Positions 8,473 to 16,344 of a DNA stretch of 37,844 nucleotides are shown piece after piece; position 1 is the stretch's first letter; each line of letters begins with the position of its first letter. The position numbers and the translations under genes are program-made. The DNA comes from Oceaniovalibus sp. ACAM 378 (GTDB taxonomy: Bacteria; Pseudomonadota; Alphaproteobacteria; Rhodobacterales; Rhodobacteraceae). The stretch lies in the NCBI RefSeq assembly GCF_008085915.1, contig NZ_VSJK01000028.1:1-37844 (forward strand). Reading direction: 5' to 3'. The notes beneath the pieces were generated by a model. The model did no database searches. It was not told the DNA's origin and saw only the letters and a program-made list of their open reading frames with translations.

Positions 8473-9693
8473 TCAGATCGTGCCCTTGGCCTGCAAGGTC
8501 TCGATCTCCTTTTGTCCGTATCCCAGACTTGTCAGGATCTCGGTGCTGTGCTGGCCCAGACTGGGACCTTCCCAGCGGATCGCACCGGGGGTCCGGGACA
8601 AGCGGGGCACCACACCCTGCATGGTCAGATCGCCGAAATCGCGTGTCGGCACATCCACCACCGCACCACGGGCGCGGAAATGCGGGTTTTTATGGATGTC
8701 TGCGGCGTTGCAGATCGGACCGGCGGGAATGCCAAGCTCCTCCATCAAAGCGAGCAGCTCCGTTTCGGTCTGGCCGACGGTCCAAGCGGAGATGATCTCG
8801 TCGATCTCGGCTTGATGTTCGCCCCGTGCGCGGTGGCTTGAAAACCGGGGATCGTCACACAGGTCCGGACGGCCCATGGCCGTGGCCAAACGCTGAAAGA
8901 TGGCATCGCCATTGGCGGCAATCAGGATCCAGCCGTCATTGGCAACGGGATAGATGTTCGAGGGGGCAATGCGTGGAAGGCTGGTGCCGGTCCTCTCACG
9001 GATTACACCCGTCGCGCTGTATTCGGCCAGAACGCTCTCGCTGATGGCAAGGATAGCGTCGGTGATGCCGACATCTACAATTTGGCCTTTTCCGGTGTGG
9101 CGTCGTTCATGCAAGGCGGCCAGCAGGCCGATGCAGGTAAACATACCGGCCAGACTGTCGCCCACCGACAGACCGGCGCGAACCGGCGGACGGTCGGGAA
9201 ACCCACCCAGATGGCGCAGTCCGGCCATCGCTTCGGCAATCGCTCCAAAGCCGGTGCGATTGGACCAAGGGCCGGTCTGTCCAAACCCCGAAACGCGGGC
9301 AATGATCAGGCCGGGGTTGGCCTCCTGTAAGGTGGCCGGTGAAAGTCCCCAGCGTTCAAGCGTACCGGGGCGGAAATTTTCGACCATCATGTCAGCTTGG
9401 GACAGCAGTTCCTTGACCACTGCCTGACCTTCAGGTTGCCGCAGATCCAGGGTGAGAGACCGCTTGTTGCGCGCGATCACATGCCACCACAGTGTCTTGC
9501 CGTCCTTTTGGGCTGCACCCCATTGGCGCATGGCATCGCCCCGGCCCGGCGGTTCGATCTTGATCACATCGGCGCCCAAATCGGCCAACAGCTGACCGCA
9601 GAACGGTCCGGCAATGAAACTGCCCATCTCGATCACCCGCACCCCGGCGAGCGGCCCGGTGGCCTGCTGGGTTTCGGCGTTATGGCTGGTCAT
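8473..9693 (-). CDS. CaiB/BaiF (class III) CoA-transferase
   Basis: 406 residues, the family's usual length. The N-terminus shows GPLAGVRVIEMGSFIAGPFC and LADLGADVIKIEPPGRGDAMR, then the family-typical WWHVIARNKRSLTLDL and MVENFRPGTLERWGL. The nucleophilic Asp should follow in the VGDSLAG segment (LSVGDSLAGMFTC). Class III enzymes move CoA from a donor thioester to a carboxylic acid. The family includes succinyl-CoA:glutarate/HMG CoA-transferases, which fits the adjacent HMG-CoA lyase. Its ribosome site (GGAGGAAG) and its start lie inside the end of the GntR gene. Confidence 0.9.
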   Translation of the reverse strand: MTSHNAETQQATGPLAGVRVIEMGSFIAGPFCGQLLADLGADVIKIEPPGRGDAMRQWGAAQKDGKTLWWHVIARNKRSLTLDLRQPEGQAVVKELLSQADMMVENFRPGTLERWGLSPATLQEANPGLIIARVSGFGQTGPWSNRTGFGAIAEAMAGLRHLGGFPDRPPVRAGLSVGDSLAGMFTCIGLLAALHERRHTGKGQIVDVGITDAILAISESVLAEYSATGVIRERTGTSLPRIAPSNIYPVANDGWILIAANGDAIFQRLATAMGRPDLCDDPRFSSHRARGEHQAEIDEIISAWTVGQTETELLALMEELGIPAGPICNAADIHKNPHFRARGAVVDVPTRDFGDLTMQGVVPRLSRTPGAIRWEGPSLGQHSTEILTSLGYGQKEIETLQAKGTI

Positions 9694-10360
9694 AGTTACT
9701 TCCTCCGATCACCAGGCTGCCTGTGCGCATGACGGATTTGGCAAGCGTGTCCTGATGGCGTTGTTGTGTTTCAAGGGCATGGCGGGTCACAGCATCGCGG
9801 GCGGCTGCTGCATCGCCGGCGCGCAGGTGGCGCAGAATTTCGCGGTGCTCGATGATGGTGCGGGCGCGACCTGCCTCGTTGACCACCTCAAGCCAGCGAA
9901 TGCGGGCAAGCCGTTGCATGACGTCCTGCATCGCCTCGACATACAGTTCGTTCCCCGAAAGACGCATCAGTTCGACATGGAATTCACATCCGCTATGGAG
10001 CCAGTCTTTGCGGCTTGCATCTGTGTCTGACGGCACCAGTTCGGCTTCGATCTGCTCCAGTTTCCGGGGCTGTGCCCGCTCGCAGGCCAGCGTCACGCCT
10101 TCGCGTTCAATGCCGATACGGAACTCGCAGGCCTGCATGATATGGGTGAGGGAAAGCGGGGTCACGGACCAAACCCGATCAACCTTTTGCACCAGCCGGT
10201 TCGCCTCAAGCCGCAGCATGGCGGCCCGTATCGGCGTGCGCGATGGCCCGCGATAGCGTGCTTCGATCATCCGCTCGGACAGTCGCAAACCCGGACTAAG
10301 CACCAGATTCAGGATGTCCGCACGCAGGCTTTCATAGAGTTTATCAAGTTGTGTCGTCAT
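9680..10360 (-). CDS. GntR-family (FCD subfamily) transcriptional regulator
   Basis: 226 residues. The N-terminal winged HTH (residues 1-70) contains LYESLRADILNLVLSPGLRL and YRGPSRTPIRAAMLRLEANR, the classic GntR pattern. The C-terminal helical FCD domain carries the expected metal/ligand residues (FHVELMRLSGN, EHREILRHLRAGDAAAARDA). It lies between the LtnD-like gene and the CoA-transferase. Its last 14 bases overlap the CoA-transferase start, so expression of regulator and enzyme is linked. It is the best candidate to bind the repeated dyads at 14355-14375 and 17284-17305, as FCD regulators of TRAP/catabolic loci often do. The effector is unknown. Confidence 0.9.
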   Translation of the reverse strand: MTTQLDKLYESLRADILNLVLSPGLRLSERMIEARYRGPSRTPIRAAMLRLEANRLVQKVDRVWSVTPLSLTHIMQACEFRIGIEREGVTLACERAQPRKLEQIEAELVPSDTDASRKDWLHSGCEFHVELMRLSGNELYVEAMQDVMQRLARIRWLEVVNEAGRARTIIEHREILRHLRAGDAAAARDAVTRHALETQQRHQDTLAKSVMRTGSLVIGGSNYDQP

Positions 10361-10408
10361 GGGAGTAACCGGTATTCCGCTTGGGATGCCACTTTAGACA
10401 GCATAAAC

Positions 10409-11287
10409 TCAAAACCCGTTGAGACGGCGATAGGCGCGGATGACCTGACTGTCATCCTCTTGGCCGTTGCCTGCGCCGCTTTCGGCAGCGAAAATTTGCA
10501 TGGCAACGGACGCCAGGGGCAGACCCATATGCGCGTCACGACCGGCCTCAAGTGCGATGGTCATATCCTTGACGAAGATATCAACGGTCGAGGTGACTTC
10601 GGGATCCTCGGACAACATCCTCGGGCCGCGATCATTCAACATCCAACTGTTGGCAGCAGAGCCGCGCAGGATTTCAAGAAGAACCCCGGTATCAAGTCCC
10701 GCCCGTTCGCCAAGGGCCATCGCCTCGGCTGCAGCGACAATATGCACCCCGCACAGCAGTTGGTTGATGGCCTTGACGTTCGCCCCCTGCCCTGCCCGCA
10801 TCCCGACATGAAAGACCCGCGAGCCGAGCGTTGACAGGATGGGCTGTACCTTTTCAAGCGCCCCCTCGTCAGCACCGACCATGATCGTCAAGCTGGCCGC
10901 GCGGGCCCCGACGACGCCACCCGACACGGGGCAGTCAACAAAGAGACGCCCCGACGACTGCACCTCAGCGGCAAGCTTCTCTACCGATGCAGGTGGGCAG
11001 GTGGCCATCAGGCAAACCGCCGCGCCTTCCGGCAGGGCGTCAAGTGCGCCCAGATCGAACAAAACCGATCTGGCTTGATCGATATTGACCACCATCAGGA
11101 TAAGCGCTTCGACGTCTTTTGCCGCCTCTTGGGCTGTAGCGGCGGCAATGCCACCCTGCTCGGCCAAAGCCGCCCGCGCAGTTTCGCGAAGGTCGAAGCC
11201 TGCGACGCTATACCCAGCGTCGATCAGGTTTTTGGCCATCGCGCTGCCCATGGCACCCAGACCCACAAATCCAATTCTTTTGACCAT
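10409..11287 (-). CDS. NAD(P)-dependent beta-hydroxyacid dehydrogenase (LtnD / 3-hydroxyisobutyrate dehydrogenase family)
   Basis: 292 residues from an ATG with a strong GAGGAGG site. The N-terminal Rossmann domain starts IGFVGLGAMGSAMAKNL. The substrate loop is DCPVSGGVVGA, and the catalytic lysine lies in KAINQLLCGVHIVAAAEAMA. The C-terminus (NSWMLNDRGPRML, VDIFVKDM, EDDSQVI) resembles L-threonate 2-dehydrogenase (LtnD/YgbJ) more than true 3-hydroxyisobutyrate dehydrogenases, from memory. It would oxidise a 2- or 3-hydroxy acid or reduce a semialdehyde. It sits ten bases downstream of the TRAP large permease gene, suggesting the transported compound or a product is its substrate. Confidence 0.85.
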   Translation of the reverse strand: MVKRIGFVGLGAMGSAMAKNLIDAGYSVAGFDLRETARAALAEQGGIAAATAQEAAKDVEALILMVVNIDQARSVLFDLGALDALPEGAAVCLMATCPPASVEKLAAEVQSSGRLFVDCPVSGGVVGARAASLTIMVGADEGALEKVQPILSTLGSRVFHVGMRAGQGANVKAINQLLCGVHIVAAAEAMALGERAGLDTGVLLEILRGSAANSWMLNDRGPRMLSEDPEVTSTVDIFVKDMTIALEAGRDAHMGLPLASVAMQIFAAESGAGNGQEDDSQVIRAYRRLNGF

Positions 11288-11297
11288 TTTGGCCTCC

Positions 11298-12557
11298 TCA
11301 GTAAATTGTGAGCGCGGGAACATACATCATCAGCAAAAGAACCGTGAAACTGACCAAATAGAACGGCCACAGCTCTTTGATGACAGAACCTATCGACACC
11401 TTGGCGATCGCCGCACCGATGAATAGCGTGGTGCCGACAGGGGGTGTGAACAGGCCAATCGACAGGTTGATGCAGACAACCAGACCCAGTTGCACCAGAT
11501 CGATTCCAATCGTGGTGCCGATGGCAACAAAGATCGGCCCCAGCAGGAGAACAGCCGCGGGCAGGTCAAGAAACATCCCGACCGTCAGCATGATCATCGT
11601 CATCATCATCATGATCAGCCAAGGCGCGCCCAGAACCTCGGTCGCCCAAGTGGCGATAAGTGTCGGAATACGCTCAGTCACCAGAACATGGCCCACAAGG
11701 CTTGAGGCGGTGATCACCAGCATCACGATACCTGTTGTGATGACGGTATTGATCAGCGCGGCGTAGATCGACGCAAATGTGAGGTCACGGTAGATCGTCG
11801 CGCTGACCACCAAGGCATAGGCCACAGCAATCACGCTGACCTCGGTCGGCGTTGCAATGCCAGCCCTGAGCAGCACGATGATAAAGATCGGCATCAACAG
11901 TGCGGGCATCGCATGCAACAGCACATAGCCCAGCTTTTGCCGCACAGCCGGTTCGCTGAGGCGGGGGAAATTACGCAACCGGCCGCTGAAATAACACGCC
12001 AGCATCATCCCTCCGGCCAGCATCAGCCCCGGCAGAATGGCTGCGGTGAACAGCGCCGCAATCGAAACGTTCGACACCGTCGAGAACAGGATCAGCGGAA
12101 TGGACGGCGGAAGCAGCCCCGCGATCACCGAGGATGACGCCGTAACAGCCGCAGCAAAGGCGGGCGGATAGCCTTCGCGCTTTTGCCAGGGGATAAGCAT
12201 TGCGCCCAGTGCAGAGGCCTCGGCCACAGCAGATCCGGAAACGCCGCCGAAAATGGTCGAGCCGACAACCGACACCTGCCCCATTCCGCCATGGAAACGC
12301 CCCACCATCCGCGCAGCGAACTGCACAAGATGCTCACCCAGCTTGCCCGACATCATCAATGAGCCGGAGAGGATGAAAAAAGGAATCGCCAGCAGAGGAA
12401 AGCTTTGCGAAGGCTGGAACAGTTTTACGACCACCAGAACCAGCGGAATTGTGCCCTGCCATAGAATGGCCGATCCGGCACTGATGACCAAGGCGTAGCC
12501 CACGGGCATCGACAGCGCGAGAAGCGCGAAAAATGCGATCAGCATTACAAGTGTCAT
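11298..12557 (-). CDS. dctM: TRAP transporter large permease subunit (DctM)
   Basis: 419 residues, almost entirely hydrophobic, with about a dozen membrane segments. It has the DctM-family features: LSMPVGYALVISAG near the start, FPLLAIPFFILSGSLM, FGGVSGSAVAEASALGAMLI, and the C-terminal NLSIGLFTPPVGTTLFIGAAI. It is the sodium-coupled inner-membrane transport channel of a tripartite TRAP system. The start overlaps the DctQ stop by four bases and the stop is ten bases before the dehydrogenase. Confidence 0.95.
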   Translation of the reverse strand: MTLVMLIAFFALLALSMPVGYALVISAGSAILWQGTIPLVLVVVKLFQPSQSFPLLAIPFFILSGSLMMSGKLGEHLVQFAARMVGRFHGGMGQVSVVGSTIFGGVSGSAVAEASALGAMLIPWQKREGYPPAFAAAVTASSSVIAGLLPPSIPLILFSTVSNVSIAALFTAAILPGLMLAGGMMLACYFSGRLRNFPRLSEPAVRQKLGYVLLHAMPALLMPIFIIVLLRAGIATPTEVSVIAVAYALVVSATIYRDLTFASIYAALINTVITTGIVMLVITASSLVGHVLVTERIPTLIATWATEVLGAPWLIMMMMTMIMLTVGMFLDLPAAVLLLGPIFVAIGTTIGIDLVQLGLVVCINLSIGLFTPPVGTTLFIGAAIAKVSIGSVIKELWPFYLVSFTVLLLMMYVPALTIY

Positions 12558-13117
12558 AGCTGATGCTCCACAGATGTTTTGCTAAGGGGAAAGCGTGGGT
12601 CATCGGCATAGAAAACGCGCACCAGATTCACGAGTGCAGAGAGGGCAATTCCGAAACAACCGAAAGTGACAGCCGCGTAAGCCCAAAATTGCGGGATGCC
12701 CGTCAGCGGGAAAACCTGATGTCCGGTAACAGCGATAACTTTGAGCGATATCCAGGCCAGTGCGATAAAGACACCGCACACCATAACCTGAAGCGCCATG
12801 CCCAGAATGCGCGCGTTGGCGACGGACAGATAATCGATCAGGGCTGTCGCGGCAATATGTGCGCCGCGATGGGCGCCGATGACGATTCCGCCCATGATAA
12901 GCCACGGGAAAAGAAGATTAGGCACCTCAGTCGGCCACCCAAGCCCGCGTGTTGTCATGTAGCGCACGATCACATCGGCCATGAGCGCGAGGAACATGAA
13001 TACCAGCGATGACAATGCAATCACGACGGCGATGGTATCCAGCGTCCAGCCGACGGCATTGGCAAGGCGCAAGGCGGGAAATCCCGCCTTGCTTTTGTCC
13101 TGGGTGGAACTGGACAT
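12554..13117 (-). CDS. dctQ: TRAP transporter small permease subunit (DctQ)
   Basis: 187 residues with four hydrophobic segments (around LDTIAVVIALSSLVFMFLAL, LLFPWLIMGGIVIGA, LGMALQVMVCGVFIALAW and FWAYAAVTFGCFGIAL), the DctQ topology. It contains the family pattern of an early aromatic/Arg pair in DVIVRYM and the W-P-x-E element GWPTEVPN. The ATG at 13117 follows the DctP stop by two bases; a GTG at 13123 is an alternative. It stabilises the DctM channel and links it to the binding protein. Confidence 0.93.
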   Translation of the reverse strand: MSSSTQDKSKAGFPALRLANAVGWTLDTIAVVIALSSLVFMFLALMADVIVRYMTTRGLGWPTEVPNLLFPWLIMGGIVIGAHRGAHIAATALIDYLSVANARILGMALQVMVCGVFIALAWISLKVIAVTGHQVFPLTGIPQFWAYAAVTFGCFGIALSALVNLVRVFYADDPRFPLSKTSVEHQL

Positions 13118-13119
13118 TG

Positions 13120-14106
13120 TCACTTGCCCTGTGCCGCTGCCGCTGCTGCGGATGCAGCTACGATATCGTCAACAAGCCCGGGGAACTTTTCGCTCCACTG
13201 ATCATAGACGGTCTTGGTCGCAGCTTGGAAGGTCGCGGAATCGACTTCGTTAAAGATGATCCCGGCTTCTTCCAGTGTAGCGCGCAGTGCCTTTTCGTCG
13301 TTCAGCGAACGTTCGCGGTTATACTGACCAGACTCCGTGGCGGCAGCGCGGATGATCTCCTGATCTTCGGGGCTGAACGTGTCCCAAATGATCTTGGAGG
13401 CCAAAAGGACCGTCGACTCATACTTGTGGCCCGTCAGCGAAATGTACTTTTGCACTTCGTACAGTTTTGACGAGTAGATATTGATCAGAGGGTTTTCCTG
13501 CCCGTCGACAACGCCCTGCTGCAGCGCGATGTAAAGCTCGGAAAATGCAAGCGGCAGAGGGTTGGCGCCCAGTGCATTAAAGATATCGATGGTGATCGGA
13601 TCCGGAGGCGTGCGGATCTTCAGACCGGCCAGATCTTCGGGTGTTTTGATCGGGCGAACGTTGTTCGAAGTCTGGCGAATGCCATTGTCCCAGAAGGCCA
13701 GAATCACAAGACCCTGAGCTTCGGCAGCTTCGGCCAGACGGTCGCCGATAGGACCGTCCATCACTTCCCAAGCCTGAGGAAGATTGCCGAACAGGAACGG
13801 CAGACCCAACACTGCAAGCTCAGGAACCACAGCCGAGCTGGTACCTTGGGAATTGGCGCTGAAGGCCATCGTGCCGAGACGCATGTTGGTCAATGCTTCG
13901 GCATCTTCACCGAACTGGGCCGAGCCACCGACGTCGATCATTACGCGCCCTTCGGTGCGTTCCTTGACCAGATCGGCAAACATGATCGAAGCATCAGATT
14001 TGGGATTGCCGGGTGCAGCATTGTGCGAAAGTTGGAATTGCTGAGCCGTGGCGGGCATAGCTGCCAGACCCAGACATACTGCTACGGCGATATGTGCAAG
14101 CTTCAT
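13120..14106 (-). CDS. dctP: TRAP transporter periplasmic substrate-binding protein (DctP)
   Basis: The ATG at 14106 has a fine ribosome site (GGGAGGAAACA) and opens a signal peptide (MKLAHIAVAVCLGLAAMPATAQ, shown here as hydrophobic core plus an Ala-x-Ala cleavage site near residue 21). The mature protein has the DctP fold landmarks: LSHNAAPGNPKSDASIMFAD, GSAQFGEDAEALTNMRLG, the middle strand LAGLKIRTPPDPITIDIF with the carboxylate-binding Arg, and PLAFSELYIALQQGVVDGQ followed by EN. The binding Arg implies an organic acid ligand. It is the first gene of the TRAP operon, with a 420-bp upstream space. Confidence 0.94.
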   Translation of the reverse strand: MKLAHIAVAVCLGLAAMPATAQQFQLSHNAAPGNPKSDASIMFADLVKERTEGRVMIDVGGSAQFGEDAEALTNMRLGTMAFSANSQGTSSAVVPELAVLGLPFLFGNLPQAWEVMDGPIGDRLAEAAEAQGLVILAFWDNGIRQTSNNVRPIKTPEDLAGLKIRTPPDPITIDIFNALGANPLPLAFSELYIALQQGVVDGQENPLINIYSSKLYEVQKYISLTGHKYESTVLLASKIIWDTFSPEDQEIIRAAATESGQYNRERSLNDEKALRATLEEAGIIFNEVDSATFQAATKTVYDQWSEKFPGLVDDIVAASAAAAAAQGK

Positions 14107-14526
14107 TGTTTCCTCCCAGAAACTGCGACTTGAAGTGGGCCGCATTCGATTGACGGTCATCGGATCAGTGGCTTGTCTCCTGGCATACCAACCTGACCCT
14201 CCCGACCGGTTTGTTTTGCTGAATATCCGCAACCTCTTTTGTAGATAATCAAGTGTATTCAGCTTCTAATCACGGTTCTTTCGATGTTCAGGCCGCGATT
14301 GACTAGATTGATCTCTGAACTCAGGCCATAAGTCACTCAATAATATCTAATACATTGGTAAGTTTTACTTACCAACTTTACCAGCCATCGCTCTTCCCCG
14401 GCCATCGGTCACGAAACTATTGCCCGAAATGGCGCTACCGCGCACAAGCATCACAGCGCATGCCGCCCCGGAGATCAGACCGGAAACGGCTTTCGCAAAC
14501 CCCATCAGCCTCCATGAAGAGGTCGA
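14107..14526. other. Intergenic region upstream of the TRAP operon
   Basis: 420 bp between the SDR stop and dctP. It should hold the TRAP promoter; a TA-rich stretch lies around 14335-14355 and the perfect dyad at 14355-14375. On the minus strand a 46-codon frame (14505-14365) starts MGFAKAVSGLISGAACAVML and ends at a TAA inside the dyad. It might be a small membrane-type peptide or the tail of a lost gene, but the ribosome site is too close to the ATG for confidence. Nothing else is recognised. Confidence 0.4.
14355..14375. promoter_or_regulatory. Perfect dyad, probable operator (site 1)
   Basis: TTGGTAAG, a five-base spacer, then CTTACCAA: an 8-bp perfect inverted repeat about 250 bp upstream of dctP. 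A closely similar dyad (GTAAG, five bases, CTTA-A-CAA) is found at 17284-17305 in the divergent promoter of the transketolase and aminotransferase genes. The symmetry and spacing suit a dimeric GntR-type repressor. No T-run follows on either strand, so it is unlikely to be a terminator. Confidence 0.5.
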
Positions 14527-15282
14527 TCAGTGAATAAGCGAGCCGCCGTTCACATCAAGCTCGGTTCCCGTGCAATAACCTGACAGGCCAGAGGCCAGAA
14601 ACAGCGCGCAGCCCGCAACATCCTTTGCTTCACCTGCGCGGCCCATTGGAATGCCGTCCAGAACCTGCTTGAGCATGTCATCGGTCAGTTTTCCGGCGGT
14701 GATGTCAGTGGCGATAAAGCCGGGGCAGATCGCATTGGCGCGCACATTGTCGGGGGCAAGTTCGCGCGCCATTGCTTTGGTCAGGCCCAACACACCGGCT
14801 TTGGCTGCTGAATAATGCGGTCCGCCGAATATTCCGCCGCCGCGTTGTGCCGAAACCGAAGACATGTTCACGATGCTGCCGGATTTCTGCGCCCGCATGG
14901 CGGGAATCACGGCCTGCGACATATAAAGCGTTCCACGCAGGCTGACATCCGTCACAGCGTCGTAATGGCAGGCTTCGATATCGAGGATTTTCAGAGGCTG
15001 GGTAATGCCTGCGTTGTTGACCAACACATCAATCTTGCCAAAGGCGTCCAATGTGGCCTGCGCCACGCGGATACAATCGTCTTTGTTGGTGACATTGCCG
15101 TTGATGCCAAAATGGCCTGTGCCCGGCAGATCAGCGGCGCTGGCCTCGGCGTCGGCTTTGTTGAGATCCATGATCACCACTGTGGCACCGTGTTCCGCAA
15201 ACATTTGTGCCGTTGCCTTGCCCAACCCACGCGGGCTTGCCGCGCCGGTGATGATGGCAATCTGCCCTTCCAATAGCTTCAT
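14527..15282 (-). CDS. Short-chain dehydrogenase/reductase (SDR)
   Basis: 251 residues, classical SDR. The cofactor motif is TGAASPRGLGKATA (TGxxxGxG type); an Asp after strand 2 (VVIMDLNKAD) indicates NAD preference. The structural NAG is in LVNNAGITQ. The catalytic Ser lies in VNMSSVSAQ and the YxxxK is HYSAAKAGVLG. The end (GCALFLASGLSGYCTGTELDVNGGSL) is complete. A GGGAGA site precedes the ATG. It is 30 bp downstream of the transketolase C-subunit, the third gene of that operon. It probably oxidises or reduces a polyol, ketose or hydroxy acid that the transketolase uses or makes. Confidence 0.92.
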   Translation of the reverse strand: MKLLEGQIAIITGAASPRGLGKATAQMFAEHGATVVIMDLNKADAEASAADLPGTGHFGINGNVTNKDDCIRVAQATLDAFGKIDVLVNNAGITQPLKILDIEACHYDAVTDVSLRGTLYMSQAVIPAMRAQKSGSIVNMSSVSAQRGGGIFGGPHYSAAKAGVLGLTKAMARELAPDNVRANAICPGFIATDITAGKLTDDMLKQVLDGIPMGRAGEAKDVAGCALFLASGLSGYCTGTELDVNGGSLIH

Positions 15283-15312
15283 CGTGTCAATCTCCCTGTT
15301 ACGTATGGCTGC

Positions 15313-16344
15313 TTAAAGCCAGCTCTTGATCTGATCAGCCACCCGCGCGACCGAAAGACCGTACATGTCATGCAATGTGGGCAAGGCACCTGCCTCAAGA
15401 AACTCGTCAGGCAAACCGATCATGCGGAAAGGCACGTGGACACCGGCCAGCATCAGTTCCCGTGCAACCGCTTCGCCAAGGCCGCCATTAACCGTGTGAT
15501 TCTCGGCCGTCACAACAAGACGCCCGCCCTCCCGCGCGGCGGCCACGATTGTGGACACATCCAATGGCTTGATCGTCGGCACATGCAGCACCGCCACATC
15601 GACATTGTCCGCAGCCAGACGTTCGGCCGCATCCAGCGCGCGCATGGTCATGATGCCCGATGAGACGACAAGAACGTCGCGCCCCTCGCGGATCATCTGC
15701 GCACGGCCCAGCTGAAACTTGTAGTCGGGCTTGTGCCGGGTCAGAACCGTGGGAACCTTGCCCCGCAGCAGACGGGCATAGACCGGACCGTCATGGGCCA
15801 GCATCTCGGGCACCATTCCCGCGACATCGCAGGCATCGCAGGGGTCGATCAGCACCATGTTGGGCAACCCGCGAAAAATCGCCAGATCTTCGGTCGCCTG
15901 ATGGCTGGGACCATATCCGGTGGTCAGGCCCGGCAGCGCACAGACGATCTTGACCGGCAAATTCTCTTCGGCAATCGCCATCGCAATGAAATCATAGGCA
16001 CGGCGACTGGCAAACACCGCATAAGTGGTGGCGATTGGAATGAACCCTTCACGCGCCATGCCAGCGGCTGCAGACATCAGCAATTGTTCGGCCATGCCCA
16101 TTTGATAGAACCGGTCCGGCATCGCCTGCGCAAAGATATGCAGGTCGGTATATTTCGACAGGTCTGCCGACAGCCCAACGATGCGGTCATCCTTGCGGGC
16201 CGCTTGGACCAAGGCTTCGCCAAAGGGGGCTGAAACGGTGTCATAACCTTCGGCGGCAAGGGATGCGATCATCGCGCTTGTCGCGATCTTTTTGGCGGGC
16301 ACTTGGCGGGGTTCGTATTTGCGGGCCATGGATGCGCGGGTCAT
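15313..16344 (-). CDS. Transketolase C-terminal subunit (split transketolase)
   Basis: 343 residues: the pyrimidine-binding domain (VSAPFGEALVQAARKDDRIV, GLSADLSKYTDL, MGMAEQLLMSAAAGMAREGF with the ThDP-activating Glu) and the C-terminal domain (VLVVSSGIMTMRALDAAERL; VTAENHTVNGGLGEAVAREL). The start chosen (16344) overlaps the N-subunit stop by ATGA. Where classical enzymes have the donor-binding Asp and His (E. coli 469 and 461), this one reads GLTTGYGPSHQ, with Tyr and no upstream His. That suggests a substrate other than ordinary sugar phosphates. It works as a heteromer with the next upstream gene. Confidence 0.9.
   Translation of the reverse strand: MTRASMARKYEPRQVPAKKIATSAMIASLAAEGYDTVSAPFGEALVQAARKDDRIVGLSADLSKYTDLHIFAQAMPDRFYQMGMAEQLLMSAAAGMAREGFIPIATTYAVFASRRAYDFIAMAIAEENLPVKIVCALPGLTTGYGPSHQATEDLAIFRGLPNMVLIDPCDACDVAGMVPEMLAHDGPVYARLLRGKVPTVLTRHKPDYKFQLGRAQMIREGRDVLVVSSGIMTMRALDAAERLAADNVDVAVLHVPTIKPLDVSTIVAAAREGGRLVVTAENHTVNGGLGEAVARELMLAGVHVPFRMIGLPDEFLEAGALPTLHDMYGLSVARVADQIKSWL

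Noticed and set aside
14355-14375. Rho-independent terminator
   Set aside because: The stem is AT-rich and no T-run follows; a second similar dyad in a promoter favours an operator.
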